The notes beneath the pieces were generated by a model that saw only the letters and a list, made by a program, of their open reading frames with translations, searched no databases and was not told the DNA's origin. Shown piece by piece: positions 1-6,609 of a stretch of 41,501 nt of DNA. The translations under genes and the position numbers were made by a program. Origin of the DNA: CAYONQ01 sp964405375 (GTDB lineage: Bacteria > Planctomycetota > Phycisphaerae > Sedimentisphaerales > Anaerobacaceae); contig CAYONQ010000015.1 of the NCBI GenBank assembly GCA_964405375.1, forward strand, positions 1-41,501, given 5' to 3'. Numbering within the stretch: the stretch's first letter is position 1; every line of letters begins with the position of its first letter.

Positions 1-374
1 TCTTCGTCATCCCTCATATCCCATATATATGGATACTCCTTATACCCACCTGGGGATAACGTAAACTGAGTTATGTCTAAATACCAACCATTTACCGCTT
101 TCCAGATATGCTGCCCGTCTTTTTCGACCCAGAAGTTCCACTCAGGCGAACCCCCAAACCAAAAGGTTGCATCCCCTTCCCCTACATTAGTCACCCTATA
201 CAACATCTCAACGTCCTCACCTAAACCGTAAACAGATTTATCAGTCTGTATGTAGTACTCTATGTCGTATTCGATTATAGAATTCGAATTGATGAGAGTT
301 GCGCATACCATCGAGGGCATACCAAAAACGAAAGCCACAGCTACCAGAACCGCAATTTCTATCCGGCATCTCAT
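1..374 (-). CDS. Secreted BsuPI-like domain protein, truncated by the window edge
   Basis: Translating the minus strand from the ATG at 374 gives an open frame that runs off the left edge. It begins with a signal peptide (MRCRIEIAVLVAVAF..., then small residues before CATL). The mature part has YGLGEDVEMLYRVTN, then a beta-rich stretch with FWFGGSPEWNFWVEKDG and IW, ending near SPGGYKEY. That pattern resembles the BsuPI (intracellular proteinase inhibitor) beta-sandwich, in which Y.LGE.V...Y.VTN is followed by F.V.D..G..VW. The ribosome site AGAAAGGGGG lies just before the ATG. The signal peptide is homologous to those of the genes starting at 1575 and near 3250, although the mature domains differ. 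The C-terminus is not visible, so a PEP-CTERM tail cannot be checked. An inhibitory role is not shown. Confidence 0.6.
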   Translation of the reverse strand, partial: MRCRIEIAVLVAVAFVFGMPSMVCATLINSNSIIEYDIEYYIQTDKSVYGLGEDVEMLYRVTNVGEGDATFWFGGSPEWNFWVEKDGQHIWKAVNGWYLDITQFTLSPGGYKEYPYIWDMRDDE

Positions 375-414
375 AATTTACCCCCTTTCTAATGAACTAT
401 TCCATTCCGACATT

Positions 415-443
415 ATTTTACCATAATTTCCGGTTATATTCAA
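415..443 (-). promoter_or_regulatory. Sigma-70-type promoter of the BsuPI-like gene
   Basis: On the minus strand a -35 TTGAAT (438-443) and a -10 TAAAAT (415-420) are separated by exactly 17 bp. The same arrangement, with conserved AAAATCCTTG before it and GGTAAAAT around the -10, precedes the next three minus-strand genes. Confidence 0.65.
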
Positions 444-450
444 GGATTTT

Positions 451-906
451 TCAGCTTGCAGCTACTCTAAGCGCCAACGCACCAAACGCGAATAGAGAGA
501 ATGTCGCCGGCTCCGGCACAACATTGAAAGAAGTGCTACCTGATTCATAGAATTCGGGAATTGAACCGCCAAAAGGAACCATATACATATCAGCACTTAC
601 TGAATAATATCCTTCCGCAAGGATACCAACTTCTACTGAGCCACCCCCTATTGCTGGAATGGTTAAGCCAACCCCCTTGTCCTCCATAATCACCTCCATA
701 TCAATGGCATAATCTGTAATGGAGTACGTCGCACTTACCAAATCGTATCTTTCGGCGTAGGGAAACCACGTCCAAGCCTCAATAGAGACTGAGTCGGCAA
801 TTGTTGGGTTTTCTGGGTAGACATCGACGTATAATGCGAAAGCGGATTTGCTCAATACCATGCACAAGACCAGCAATACCCTCATAATATTCATTCCTCG
901 TTTCAT
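451..906 (-). CDS. Small secreted protein with PEP-CTERM-like tail
   Basis: A 151-residue protein. The N-terminal region is hydrophobic (MRVLLVLCMVLSKSAFA), consistent with a signal peptide. A beta-rich middle region (about residues 25-125) matches no domain I recognise. The end is VVPEPATFSLFAFGALALRVAAS-like, with VPEPAT followed by about 12 hydrophobic residues, a PEP-CTERM sorting tail of the kind processed by exosortase/archaeosortase systems. The tail is unusual in having one Arg instead of the normal basic cluster. The start at 906 follows GGAAAGGGGC at normal spacing; the ATG codons at codons 5 and 8 are alternatives. Function unknown; probably cell-surface or extracellular. Confidence 0.7.
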   Translation of the reverse strand: MKRGMNIMRVLLVLCMVLSKSAFALYVDVYPENPTIADSVSIEAWTWFPYAERYDLVSATYSITDYAIDMEVIMEDKGVGLTIPAIGGGSVEVGILAEGYYSVSADMYMVPFGGSIPEFYESGSTSFNVVPEPATFSLFAFGALALRVAAS

Positions 907-946
907 AATTTTGCCCCTTTCCAGTGAACTATTCCATTACAACCCT

Positions 947-975
947 ATTTTACCATAATTTCTGCTTTTATTCAA
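947..975 (-). promoter_or_regulatory. Sigma-70-type promoter of the 151-residue PEP-CTERM gene
   Basis: -35 TTGAAT at 970-975, -10 TAAAAT at 947-952, spacer 17 bp, read on the minus strand. The -35 lies immediately beyond the stop codon of the upstream gene (982). Confidence 0.65.
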
Positions 976-981
976 GGATTT

Positions 982-1575
982 TTAGCTTGTAACTGCTCTA
1001 AGCGCCAACGCGCCAAATGCGAATAGAGAGACAGTTGCCGGTTCCGGCACTATAGTACCATCAACTACGAGGGTTGCGCTATCAAGAGTAACGAAACCAT
1101 GCTGGACAACCCAACCATCTGCGATAATCGGTTCGGTATAATAAATCTGGGTTGTCCCCTGGCCATCGAGAAGGTCAGACCATGTTGACGTCCCTGACAG
1201 CTCAAATTCCGACAGACAGTCGAATAACTCCGGGTCCGGATAAGTTGCTTTGCCTCCCCAAATCGTTACCCTGCGTAAACCAGGATTGAAGCCCAAAGAG
1301 GCGTAAATTCCTACGTCAAGCGGAAACGGTTCGCCGGGATGGAAATCATATTCACCCAGTCCACCAGTAATCTCTCCCGACCAGTCCATATATACGTGGG
1401 ATATATCCGTGAAGGCGACCCCAAGGTCGAAATCCGTTGACCAATAAGATGGACCCGAACCATACTCTCCTGCGCAATCCAGCGGCAATTCAACAATTGT
1501 CGCTCTTGCCGCCGAGGGCATACTAAAAACGAAAACTACAGCTACCAGAACCGCAATTTGTGTCCGGCATTTCAT
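982..1575 (-). CDS. Secreted protein with PEP-CTERM-like tail
   Basis: A 197-residue protein if started at the ATG at 1575, which follows AGAAAGGGGGAAATT. Upstream in-frame ATGs at 1596 and 1605 would place the ribosome site inside the coding region and are less likely. Signal peptide MKCRTQIAVLVAVVFVFS...ARA; then a beta-rich body with aromatic/Gly-rich stretches, with no domain I recognise. The end VPEPATVSLFAFGALALRAVTS is a PEP-CTERM-like tail almost identical to that of the gene at 451-906, again without the usual Arg-rich terminus. Probably an exported surface protein. The signal peptide is shared with the neighbouring BsuPI-like and beta-helix genes, but the mature domains are unrelated. 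Confidence 0.7.
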   Translation of the reverse strand: MKCRTQIAVLVAVVFVFSMPSAARATIVELPLDCAGEYGSGPSYWSTDFDLGVAFTDISHVYMDWSGEITGGLGEYDFHPGEPFPLDVGIYASLGFNPGLRRVTIWGGKATYPDPELFDCLSEFELSGTSTWSDLLDGQGTTQIYYTEPIIADGWVVQHGFVTLDSATLVVDGTIVPEPATVSLFAFGALALRAVTS

Positions 1576-1680
1576 AATTTCCCCCTTTCTGTTCATACGC
1601 TTCATTCTAACACCATTTTACCTTAATTTTTGGCTTTATGCAAGGATTTTTAGCTTTGTCTGATAATAAGATGCGCAAAG
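1551..1680 (-). repeat. Promoter-leader-signal-peptide module, copy 1
   Basis: This 130-nt stretch matches 3223-3352 with only about three differences. It covers the -35/-10, the leader, the ribosome site and the first codons of the signal peptide. One of the differences is in the start codon: ATG here, ACG in the other copy. Confidence 0.8.
1615..1643 (-). promoter_or_regulatory. Sigma-70-type promoter of the 197-residue PEP-CTERM gene
   Basis: -35 TTGCAT at 1638-1643, -10 TAAAAT at 1615-1620, 17-bp spacer on the minus strand. It is identical to the promoter at 3287-3315. Confidence 0.7.
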
Positions 1681-1696
1681 ACGGCGGAGGAATTCT

Positions 1697-3277
1697 TCAC
1701 CGCTGGGCAGGAGGACGTCGGTTGATTATCCTTACGGTGTCGGTGCCGTAGAAGTATCGGCCTGTTTTTAATCGGCCGACAAGCTTCAACTCCATCCTGC
1801 CATTGTCGCTAATAACATCCATCAAATCACGTTTGTCAAAGTAGGCGATGATGCTTACACGCTTAGGGCCACGTCTGCCGCGAGGGAAGATGTATTGATG
1901 GGTCGGCTCGATTTGGCCTGGGTAGAGTAATAACGGGGTGTTACTATCAATATCGTCTTTGGTGATGCCTTTAGGTAAGCGCAGCCAGGCCCATACTCTT
2001 TTCTGTCTGCTGTGGCGATTGATTGTTCTCGGCAGGATATAGAGACGGGCCTCGATATGATTAGATTCATAAGCGCCCATATCGATTCGGCCGGCGATGA
2101 TACGTGAGTTGCCGTCGAGGTCAGTTTCGTTTGGTTCGGGTAGATAGTTCGGGTCGCCTGCATTGATACAGAGCGAAAATGGGTACAGGTGATAGTCGCC
2201 TTCAATCCAGATTGCGTTGGGGTCGTTTGGCTCGACGATAATATCAGGGTCGTTGGCATCGGCCCAATAGCCAGGCGAGACAAAGCAGGGATCAACATCA
2301 ACGTTGCCGGTACCCGGCCAGCCATCTTGAATATCACTGTAAGTTATTAGCGGTGACCCGTATATTTCCTCATGTGTATTACCCCACAGAATACAATTGG
2401 TGAGTACTATGCCGCCCGCAGAGATTCCGCCGCCGTAGTATTTGGCCGAGTTGCCGGTGATTGTGCAGTTGGTGACTGTCGAAGTGCTTTTACTGCAAGA
2501 TATACCTCCCCCGATTCCATGAAGCAGAAAACCGACTCTGTTACCGGTGATTACGCAGTTGTGGATGTACATATTGTCTTCGTAGAGTCCAATCGCCCCA
2601 CCGCTGATACCAGCTTGATTTCCGCTGATTACGCAGTTGCGCACTATTGAGTTACCACGGTAGGAATAAATTGCTCCCCCACCACCTGTAGCTATGTTCT
2701 CTAAAAAATGGCAGTTCTTTATAATTGGGCTGCTCTCTGAGCAGTAAATTCCACCTCCATCTTGGAGAATCACCATAGGGTGAAACGGATCAGGAACATA
2801 ATAATAAGGGGATATATTACCTCTTATGATGCAGTTGGTTATTGTTGGGCTACTGGAATAACGACAGTATATCGCACCACCTTTGTAGGCGCATCCATTT
2901 GTGATGGTAAAACCATCTAAAACCGAATTTGGCCCCTCACCGCTGTGGAAATAAAATCCTCGGTGAAGTTCTGCTTCTGTACCTTGGCAATCAATAATGC
3001 AATTTTCTGGCCCGTTCTTACCCCGTACCGTGATATTCTTTCCACCAAAGTCGATATCGCGATTGCCGTCTCCAGTATAGACGCCGTCAGCAACAATAAC
3101 GACATCCCCACCAATTGCTGCATTGATTCCCGCTTGTATGGTGTCAAAATCACAATTTGGGTCGGAGCCCACAGTAATCGTACCGGCCTGTGCTAAACCA
3201 ACCAAAACCACTATTAATACAGCCGCAATTTGTGTCCGGCATTTCGTAATTTCCCCCTTTCTGTTCATACGCTTCAT
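1697..3277 (-). CDS. Secreted right-handed beta-helix protein with choice-of-anchor-Q-like end
   Basis: About 520 residues. After a signal peptide (RTQIAAVLIVVLVGLAQAG) comes the entry motif D.DTIQAGINAA.GGDVVIVADGVYTG. Repeated rungs follow, such as GGAIYCRYSSSPTITNC and GGGISAGGIVLTNC (about residues 110-320), typical of parallel beta-helix proteins. The segment INAGDPNY...D.DGNSRI..GRIDMGAYE is the choice-of-anchor-Q type. A further ~110-residue C-terminal domain (ARLYILPR...GRYFYGTDTVRII) is shared with the gene at 38579-40921. The start is uncertain: at the position where the gene at 982-1575 has its ATG, this gene has ACG (3245-3247), so either an upstream ATG (3268 or 3277) or ACG is used. 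Likely extracellular, perhaps polysaccharide-related. Confidence 0.8.
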   Translation of the reverse strand: MKRMNRKGEITKCRTQIAAVLIVVLVGLAQAGTITVGSDPNCDFDTIQAGINAAIGGDVVIVADGVYTGDGNRDIDFGGKNITVRGKNGPENCIIDCQGTEAELHRGFYFHSGEGPNSVLDGFTITNGCAYKGGAIYCRYSSSPTITNCIIRGNISPYYYVPDPFHPMVILQDGGGIYCSESSPIIKNCHFLENIATGGGGAIYSYRGNSIVRNCVISGNQAGISGGAIGLYEDNMYIHNCVITGNRVGFLLHGIGGGISCSKSTSTVTNCTITGNSAKYYGGGISAGGIVLTNCILWGNTHEEIYGSPLITYSDIQDGWPGTGNVDVDPCFVSPGYWADANDPDIIVEPNDPNAIWIEGDYHLYPFSLCINAGDPNYLPEPNETDLDGNSRIIAGRIDMGAYESNHIEARLYILPRTINRHSRQKRVWAWLRLPKGITKDDIDSNTPLLLYPGQIEPTHQYIFPRGRRGPKRVSIIAYFDKRDLMDVISDNGRMELKLVGRLKTGRYFYGTDTVRIINRRPPAQR

Positions 3278-3352
3278 TCTAACACCATTTTACCTTAATT
3301 TTTGGCTTTATGCAAGGATTTTTAGCTTTGTCCGATAGTAAGATGCGCAAAG
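3223..3352 (-). repeat. Promoter-leader-signal-peptide module, copy 2
   Basis: Near-identical to 1551-1680. Contains the promoter at 3287-3315 and the leader; the original ATG position is ACG. Confidence 0.8.
3287..3315 (-). promoter_or_regulatory. Sigma-70-type promoter of the beta-helix gene
   Basis: -35 TTGCAT at 3310-3315, -10 TAAAAT at 3287-3292, 17-bp spacer on the minus strand, as for the three other secreted-protein genes. Confidence 0.7.
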
Positions 3353-3377
3353 TCGGCTATCTGTTCCCTTAATTTTC
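3339..3377. repeat. 39-nt exact repeat, also at 41063-41101
   Basis: An exact 39-nt match (TAAGATGCGCAAAGTCGGC...) occurs at 41063-41101. In both places it lies upstream of a beta-helix gene on the minus strand, in the same orientation. The first 14 nt also occur at 1667-1680. Confidence 0.8.
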
Positions 3378-3435
3378 ATTTTTTTATCGCCTTTTGTATG
3401 AATTTCCCTGGCCTGTCTGCTTGCCCTATCGGCCT

Positions 3436-3460
3436 GCCCTGTACCAGAGCGGTGCAGGGC
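3436..3460. repeat. Palindromic element, family C, intergenic
   Basis: GCCCTGTACC faces GGTGCAGGGC across a 5-nt loop. It belongs to the same family as the elements inside mnmE and rsmB. Confidence 0.7.
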
Positions 3461-3483
3461 CTGCCAAAATGGCACAATAGACA

Positions 3484-3523
3484 GAAATAAGAAGACAGAA
3501 GTCAGAAGGCAGAGGTCAGAAGA
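3484..3523. repeat. Degenerate polypurine tandem repeat
   Basis: About five tandem units of roughly CAGAAGNN. Similar CAGAGGACAGA strings occur at about 6568-6598 (the start of the pseudopilin gene, other strand) and 37905-37937. Low-complexity; function unknown. Confidence 0.5.
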
Positions 3524-3585
3524 TATAAAACTTAACTTCTTGAAACGCAAGAGGTTATGCGGCTCGAATCGTTAATCTCTCATAA

Positions 3586-3602
3586 TTGGCACGCCTTTTG
3601 CA
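3586..3602 (+). promoter_or_regulatory. Sigma-54 (RpoN) promoter of dnaK
   Basis: TTGGCACGCCTTTTGCA matches the sigma-54 consensus (TGGCACG-N4-TTGCW) at every core base, with GG at 3588-3589 and GC at 3600-3601 in the -24/-12 arrangement. Transcription would start near 3613, leaving a ~50-nt leader before dnaK. No CIRCE inverted repeat is visible between 3480 and 3663. Confidence 0.7.
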
Positions 3603-3663
3603 CATTTCTATCTAATGCAAAGCTTTTCACATACTAACAATAAATGATAAAAGGAAGTTAACT

Positions 3664-5631
3664 ATGGCTAAAATCATTGGAATAGATTTAGGAACGACAA
3701 ATTCTGTGGTTGCCGTAATGGAGGGCTCATCGCCGAAGGTACTAATCAACTCTTCCGGTTCTCGACTGACCCCTTCGGTGGTCGGCTTTACCGACAAGGG
3801 CGAGCGGCTGGTCGGTCAAATCGCACGCCATCAGCAGGTAACCAATCCCGAAAACACGGTCTTCTCAATCAAACGGTTTATGGGCCGGCGACATAATGAG
3901 GTCTCATCGGAAGAAAAAATGGTCCCTTACAAAATCACCGGTGGGCCCGAGGAGCTGGTCAAAGTCAATGTTCGCGGCAAAGAATACACCCCGCCGGAAA
4001 TCTCGGCGATGATTCTGCAGGATTTGAAAAAAACCGCTGAAGACTATCTCGGCGAGAAAATCACCGACGCCGTCATTACCGTTCCGGCCTACTTTAATGA
4101 CTCACAGCGACAGGCAACCAAAGACGCCGGCAAAATAGCAGGGCTAAAGGTCGAGCGAATTATCAACGAGCCGACCGCCGCCGCCTTCGCTTATGGTTTG
4201 GAGAAAAAAAAGAATGAGAAGGTGGCAGTCTTCGATTTCGGAGGCGGAACATTTGACATATCCATACTCGACATCGGGGGGTTCGAGGACCAGGGCGGCA
4301 TCATCGAGGTGCTAAGCACAAATGGAGATACACATCTCGGCGGGGACGACCTCGACGAGAAACTGATGAATTATCTGGCCGACGAGTTCAAAAAGACCGA
4401 GGGTATCGACCTAAGAAAAGACCCGATGGCACATCAACGGCTGAAAGAGGCCGCCGAAAAGGCAAAATGTGAGTTGAGCACTCAGCTTGAGACCACTGTA
4501 AACCTGCCGTTCATCACCGCCGACGCTTCCGGGCCAAAGCACCTGCAAATCACCATCACACGCAGCAAATTTGAAGCGCTTGTCGAGCCAATTTTTGAAC
4601 GGCTCAAAAGCCCCTGCCACAAAGCGATGGAAGACGCAAAGCTAAGCGGCGGTGATATCGCTGAGATATTGCTCGTTGGCGGCTCAACAAGAATCCCGAA
4701 AGTTCAGCAAATCGTCAAAGACATCTTTGGCAAAGAACCCAACAAAGGCATCAACCCTGATGAAGTCGTTGCTCTCGGAGCCGCACTACAGGCAGCAGTG
4801 CTGGCAGGCGACGCAGGCGTGAAGGACATTTTGCTTCTGGACGTAACGCCGCTTTCGTTAGGCGTCGAAACATTGGGCGCAGTTACGACAAAACTAATTG
4901 AGCGCAACACCACAATCCCCACCAGCAAAAAGGAAATCTTCTCAACCGCTGCGGATGGCCAGACCACCGTTGACATCCACGTCCTGCAGGGCGAGAGGGA
5001 ATTCGCCAGGGACAACCGCACGCTCGGCAGATTCCAACTGGCCGATATCCCGCCTGCCCCAAGAGGCATCCCCCAAATTGAGGTCGCATTTGACATCGAC
5101 GCCAACGGCATTTTGAATGTCTCAGCAAAAGACCTCGGCACCGGAAAGCAGCAGTCCATCGAGATTAAATCCAGCTCAGGGTTAAGTGAACAGGAAATCG
5201 AAAAGATGAAAAAGGAAGCAGAGACCCACGCCGAAGAGGACAGGAAAAAAAGAGAGGTTGTTGACCTGAAGAACCAGGCCGACCAATTGATTTACTCAAC
5301 GGAAAAAACACTCAAAGAACACGGTGACAAGGTCTCCGCCGAAACCCGCGGCAACATCGAAAACGCAGTAAACAACTTAAAGCAGGCAGCAAAAGGCGAG
5401 GATGCCGATGCGATAAAGAAGGCCATCGAAAACCTCGGCACCGCCGGTCAAGAGCTGGGCAAGGTACTTTACGAAGAGGCGGCCAAAAAACAGACGGGGT
5501 TCCCGCAAGGCGAGGGGCCGGCCTCAGCACCCCCCGGCGAAGCAGAGCAAACACCGCCACCCGAAGGCGAAACGAAAAGGAAAAAACCGGACGACGTAAT
5601 CGACGCTGAATTTGAGGCCAAAGATAAATAA
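3664..5631 (+). CDS. dnaK: Chaperone DnaK (Hsp70)
   Basis: A 655-residue Hsp70. The ATPase domain starts MAKIIGIDLGTTNSVVAV and has phosphate-binding AVFDFGGGTFDISILD (about residue 195) and adenosine-motif ILLVGGSTRIPKVQ (about 335). The interdomain linker DILLLDVTPLSLG follows at about 390. The substrate-binding domain has GERE.ARDN..LG.F.L, then a helical lid and an acidic tail ending DDVIDAEFEAKDK. It folds cytoplasmic proteins with DnaJ and GrpE, neither of which is in this window. The ribosome site AAAAGGAAG precedes the ATG. The gene stands alone behind a sigma-54-type promoter, an unusual arrangement for a heat-shock chaperone. Confidence 0.98.
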   Translation: MAKIIGIDLGTTNSVVAVMEGSSPKVLINSSGSRLTPSVVGFTDKGERLVGQIARHQQVTNPENTVFSIKRFMGRRHNEVSSEEKMVPYKITGGPEELVKVNVRGKEYTPPEISAMILQDLKKTAEDYLGEKITDAVITVPAYFNDSQRQATKDAGKIAGLKVERIINEPTAAAFAYGLEKKKNEKVAVFDFGGGTFDISILDIGGFEDQGGIIEVLSTNGDTHLGGDDLDEKLMNYLADEFKKTEGIDLRKDPMAHQRLKEAAEKAKCELSTQLETTVNLPFITADASGPKHLQITITRSKFEALVEPIFERLKSPCHKAMEDAKLSGGDIAEILLVGGSTRIPKVQQIVKDIFGKEPNKGINPDEVVALGAALQAAVLAGDAGVKDILLLDVTPLSLGVETLGAVTTKLIERNTTIPTSKKEIFSTAADGQTTVDIHVLQGEREFARDNRTLGRFQLADIPPAPRGIPQIEVAFDIDANGILNVSAKDLGTGKQQSIEIKSSSGLSEQEIEKMKKEAETHAEEDRKKREVVDLKNQADQLIYSTEKTLKEHGDKVSAETRGNIENAVNNLKQAAKGEDADAIKKAIENLGTAGQELGKVLYEEAAKKQTGFPQGEGPASAPPGEAEQTPPPEGETKRKKPDDVIDAEFEAKDK

Positions 5632-5853
5632 ATACTCAAACTCATCGTCCCTTAGGGACGGGTCAGTTTGAGCGTCGTTCGTCGCTGGTATTTCTCCACA
5701 GGACGCCTTACGGTGGTATCTCGTGCGTTGAAGCCGACTATGTCGGCAACTATTTTAACTTATCGGTCAGTTTGAGTAAATATCGAATATTGAATGTCGA
5801 ATGACGAATTTCGAAGTTCCCGGTTCGACATTCGATAGCTTTGCCACAGGTAT
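5632..5853. other. Intergenic stretch with several small palindromes
   Basis: No gene seen. It holds TCCCTTAGGGA (about 5648-5658), GCCGACTATGTCGGC (about 5732-5746), and a direct repeat GGTCAGTTTGAG at about 5659 and 5764. A TTCGAA-rich run (about 5780-5834, GAATGTCGAATGACGAATTTCGAA...) resembles one near 37806-37865. One of these palindromes may end dnaK transcription, but no clear T-tract follows. Confidence 0.5.
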
Positions 5854-6609
5854 TCAATTAGTGTGCGGCCAGTCCCTGCCCTTGATACCGCGCTTCGTCA
5901 GATTCGCGTCAGGCCAGCCATTGTTGGCCGGGCGAATCTCCTTGGCCATAAGAAAACGAACCTGCCCATCGGCGAAAAGATAGTTCCGGCTGCCTTCCCA
6001 ACACCACCATCCGCCGTCTTGGCCATCTATGCGCAAATGATTGCTGAGCCACTCTCCGATAAGAATCTTTTCAGCCGGATTAGCCACATCAAGCCCTTTT
6101 TGTGGCACAGAGGGCTGGGGATTACTATAGGTGTCGGCTGGACTGCTCATCGCATCAATCTGACGGCCTTCGTGGTAGAAGACCATCGAGTAGGCATAAC
6201 TGGTGGACTCATAGTATTGCGGGGAGGTGGCGTCCTGCGGACAGAATAAAACCGAAGGGTTGTTCGCATCGATATTGCCGCCCAGATAGGGCTCGACAAA
6301 CCACCGCCAGCCGCGCCCCATCCACAGCCAATAATAGTCATTCGGATCTGTTGAGACAACCGCTGAGACAGGGTCCTCGGCACAAGGATACGTGCCGTCA
6401 TTTCCGTTTAAGTACAAGTCAACCGCCAAACCGATTTGCCTGAGGTTGTGTGCACAGCTCAAACGCCACGCCATAGACCGGGCTTTCCCGAGCGACGGTA
6501 TTAGTATGGAAAGCAGAAGTGCAATGGTTGCTATCACGACAAGCAGCTCCACAAGACTAAAACCTGCCCCTCTGTCGTCTGTCCTCTGTTCTCTCATTTG
6601 CCTATGCAA
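5854..6609 (-). CDS. Type II secretion pseudopilin-like protein (prepilin leader, LFADG type)
   Basis: A 251-residue protein with a class-III prepilin leader: a short charged region, then G|FSLVELLVVIATIALLLSILIPSL, where cleavage would follow Gly. The helix continues into KARSMAWRLSCAHNLRQIGLAVDLY, typical of the planctomycete DUF1559/prepilin-processing family. Near the C-terminus, SRNYLFADGQVRFL matches the H-X9-DG-type motif. Probably a pilin-like minor subunit of a secretion or fibre system in the envelope. The 5' end overlaps the mnmE stop by 16 nt, so it is likely co-transcribed with mnmE. The region encoding MREQRTDDRG lies in a CAGAGGACAGA-type low-complexity string, which makes the exact start (6609 or 6597) uncertain. 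Confidence 0.8.
   Translation of the reverse strand: MHRQMREQRTDDRGAGFSLVELLVVIATIALLLSILIPSLGKARSMAWRLSCAHNLRQIGLAVDLYLNGNDGTYPCAEDPVSAVVSTDPNDYYWLWMGRGWRWFVEPYLGGNIDANNPSVLFCPQDATSPQYYESTSYAYSMVFYHEGRQIDAMSSPADTYSNPQPSVPQKGLDVANPAEKILIGEWLSNHLRIDGQDGGWWCWEGSRNYLFADGQVRFLMAKEIRPANNGWPDANLTKRGIKGRDWPHTN

Noticed and set aside
3484..3523. CRISPR-like repeat array
   Set aside because: Units are about 8 nt and degenerate, without spacers; simple polypurine repeat.
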